Assembly: GCA_020047875.1 (NCBI GenBank)
Contig: JAIFNE010000182.1
Span: forward strand, 1 to 14,122
Origin: Hydrogenophaga sp.
GTDB lineage: Bacteria; Pseudomonadota; Gammaproteobacteria; Burkholderiales; Burkholderiaceae_C
Length of the DNA stretch: 14,122 nt
Direction of reading: 5' to 3'
The translations under genes were made by a program, and so were the position numbers. The notes beneath the pieces are model-generated. The model was not told the DNA's origin, searched no databases, and worked only from the letters and a program-made list of their open reading frames with translations. This document shows positions 13,564 to 14,122 of the stretch, piece by piece. How positions within the stretch are numbered: position 1 is the first letter of the stretch; each line of letters opens with the position of its first letter.

Positions 13564-14122
13564 CACCAGCCGAGCCAAAGCCTCCAACCCCACCGGCGGC
13601 TCGGGTAACCAGGGCAGCACAAAGGTGCGTTTGGCCAGCCCGCGCGCAATCCGCTCGGTCTGGCGGACCTCGCCCGCCAGCCGCGCTTGCAGCAGCGGAT
13701 CGGTGGTGCCGGTGGCGGCATGCTTTTGTTGATGACCCAGGCCCAGGGCTCAATCTTGGCGCGGCGCAGATCGTCTTGCAGGGCGGCGGCCTGGCTGACC
13801 GGGGTGACTTCGGGCAGGGTGACGATGACCACGCGGGTCATGCTGGCGTCTTGCAGGCGCATGAGCGGGGTGATGATGTGCAGGCCTTTGCCCTCGGCCT
13901 GGCCTTCGTATTGCTGCACCATCTGGCGGTGGTAGGCGCCGGTGGCGTCCATCAGCAGCAGGCTGTGGCCGGTGGGCGCGGTGTCAAACACCACATGGTC
14001 GTAAGCACTTTCACCGCCCTCGCCCGCCAGCAGCGCAGCGAATTCGTCGAAGGCGGCGATTTCGGTGGTGCAGGCGCCCGAGAGCTGTTCGCGCACGGTC
14101 TGGCGCTCTTCGTCGCTGGCGC
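13561..14122 (-). pseudogene. arsA: ArsA-like ATPase, 3' part, one frameshift near the C-terminus
   Basis: C-terminal part of an ArsA/Get3-family anion-pump ATPase. Characteristic YDHVVFDTAPTGHSLLLMDA, AYHRQMVQQYEG and RVVIVTLPEVTPVSQAAALQ are followed by EPWAWVINKSM. Near 13715-13722 the frame changes; conserved residues resume in another frame (ATGTTDPLLQARLAGE, ERIARGLAKRTFVLPWLPE, PVGLEALARLV) to TAG at 13561. A single missing base explains it, so either a recent mutation or a sequence error is possible. The N-terminal P-loop lies outside the window. The family couples ATP hydrolysis to arsenite export through ArsB; whether other ars genes lie beyond the window is unknown. It appears to be flanking sequence outside the R-M island. 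Confidence 0.85.

Overview
Every gene I can support lies on the minus strand. GC-rich codon use and Burkholderiales-like protein variants suggest a betaproteobacterium, perhaps Comamonadaceae (an inference from style, not a marker gene). The window is an accessory island built on a type I restriction-modification (R-M) locus. In transcription order (high to low coordinate) it holds: the 3' end of an arsA-like ATPase gene (13561-14122); hsdR (10716-13502); a DUF4062-GHKL ATPase gene (9148-10719); a 37-codon duplicate of the hsdR 3' end (9029-9142); a frameshifted hsdS (7769-9032); an AT-richer DUF4365-TPR gene (5853-7757); a 56-codon GIY-YIG-family head fragment (5624-5794); a frameshifted AlbA_2-GHKL ATPase gene (3750-5617); a GIY-YIG/DUF4357 gene split by a palindromic miniature element (2717-3753); an operator-like region (2585-2715); an HTH gene (2013-2579); a 22-codon basic mini-ORF (1948-2016); an AbiEii-like nucleotidyltransferase gene (1244-1951); and the 5' part of hsdM (1-1229), which runs off the window.

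The R-M core encodes a motor/nuclease (HsdR), a specificity subunit (HsdS) and a methyltransferase (HsdM). About 6.5 kb of unrelated genes separates hsdS from hsdM, and another gene sits between hsdR and hsdS. The passengers look like defence or toxin functions: two GHKL-ATPase regulators, a PD-(D/E)XK-like DUF4365 protein with TPRs, a GIY-YIG nuclease and an HTH/nucleotidyltransferase pair. Genes are tightly coupled: GTGA overlaps at hsdR/ATPase and hsdR-tail/hsdS, and ATGA overlaps at AlbA_2 ATPase/GIY-YIG, HTH/mini-ORF and mini-ORF/nucleotidyltransferase.

The most unusual feature is that each GHKL ATPase gene lies between two copies of the end of a neighbouring gene: the hsdR 3' end (9029-9114 and 10716-10801) and the GIY-YIG 5' end (3604-3753 and 5624-5794). 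The hsdR-tail copy recreates the same GTGA stop/start overlap in front of hsdS. This looks like modular cassette insertion that keeps the polycistron coupled.

There are three frame lesions (hsdS near 8615, AlbA_2 ATPase near 5186, arsA near 13718) and one element insertion (3439-3606). The hsdS lesion lacks about ten conserved residues and looks like a real deletion; the arsA lesion could be a one-base sequence error. I found no tRNA, rRNA, CRISPR array or replication origin, and no stretch over 300 bases without a gene.
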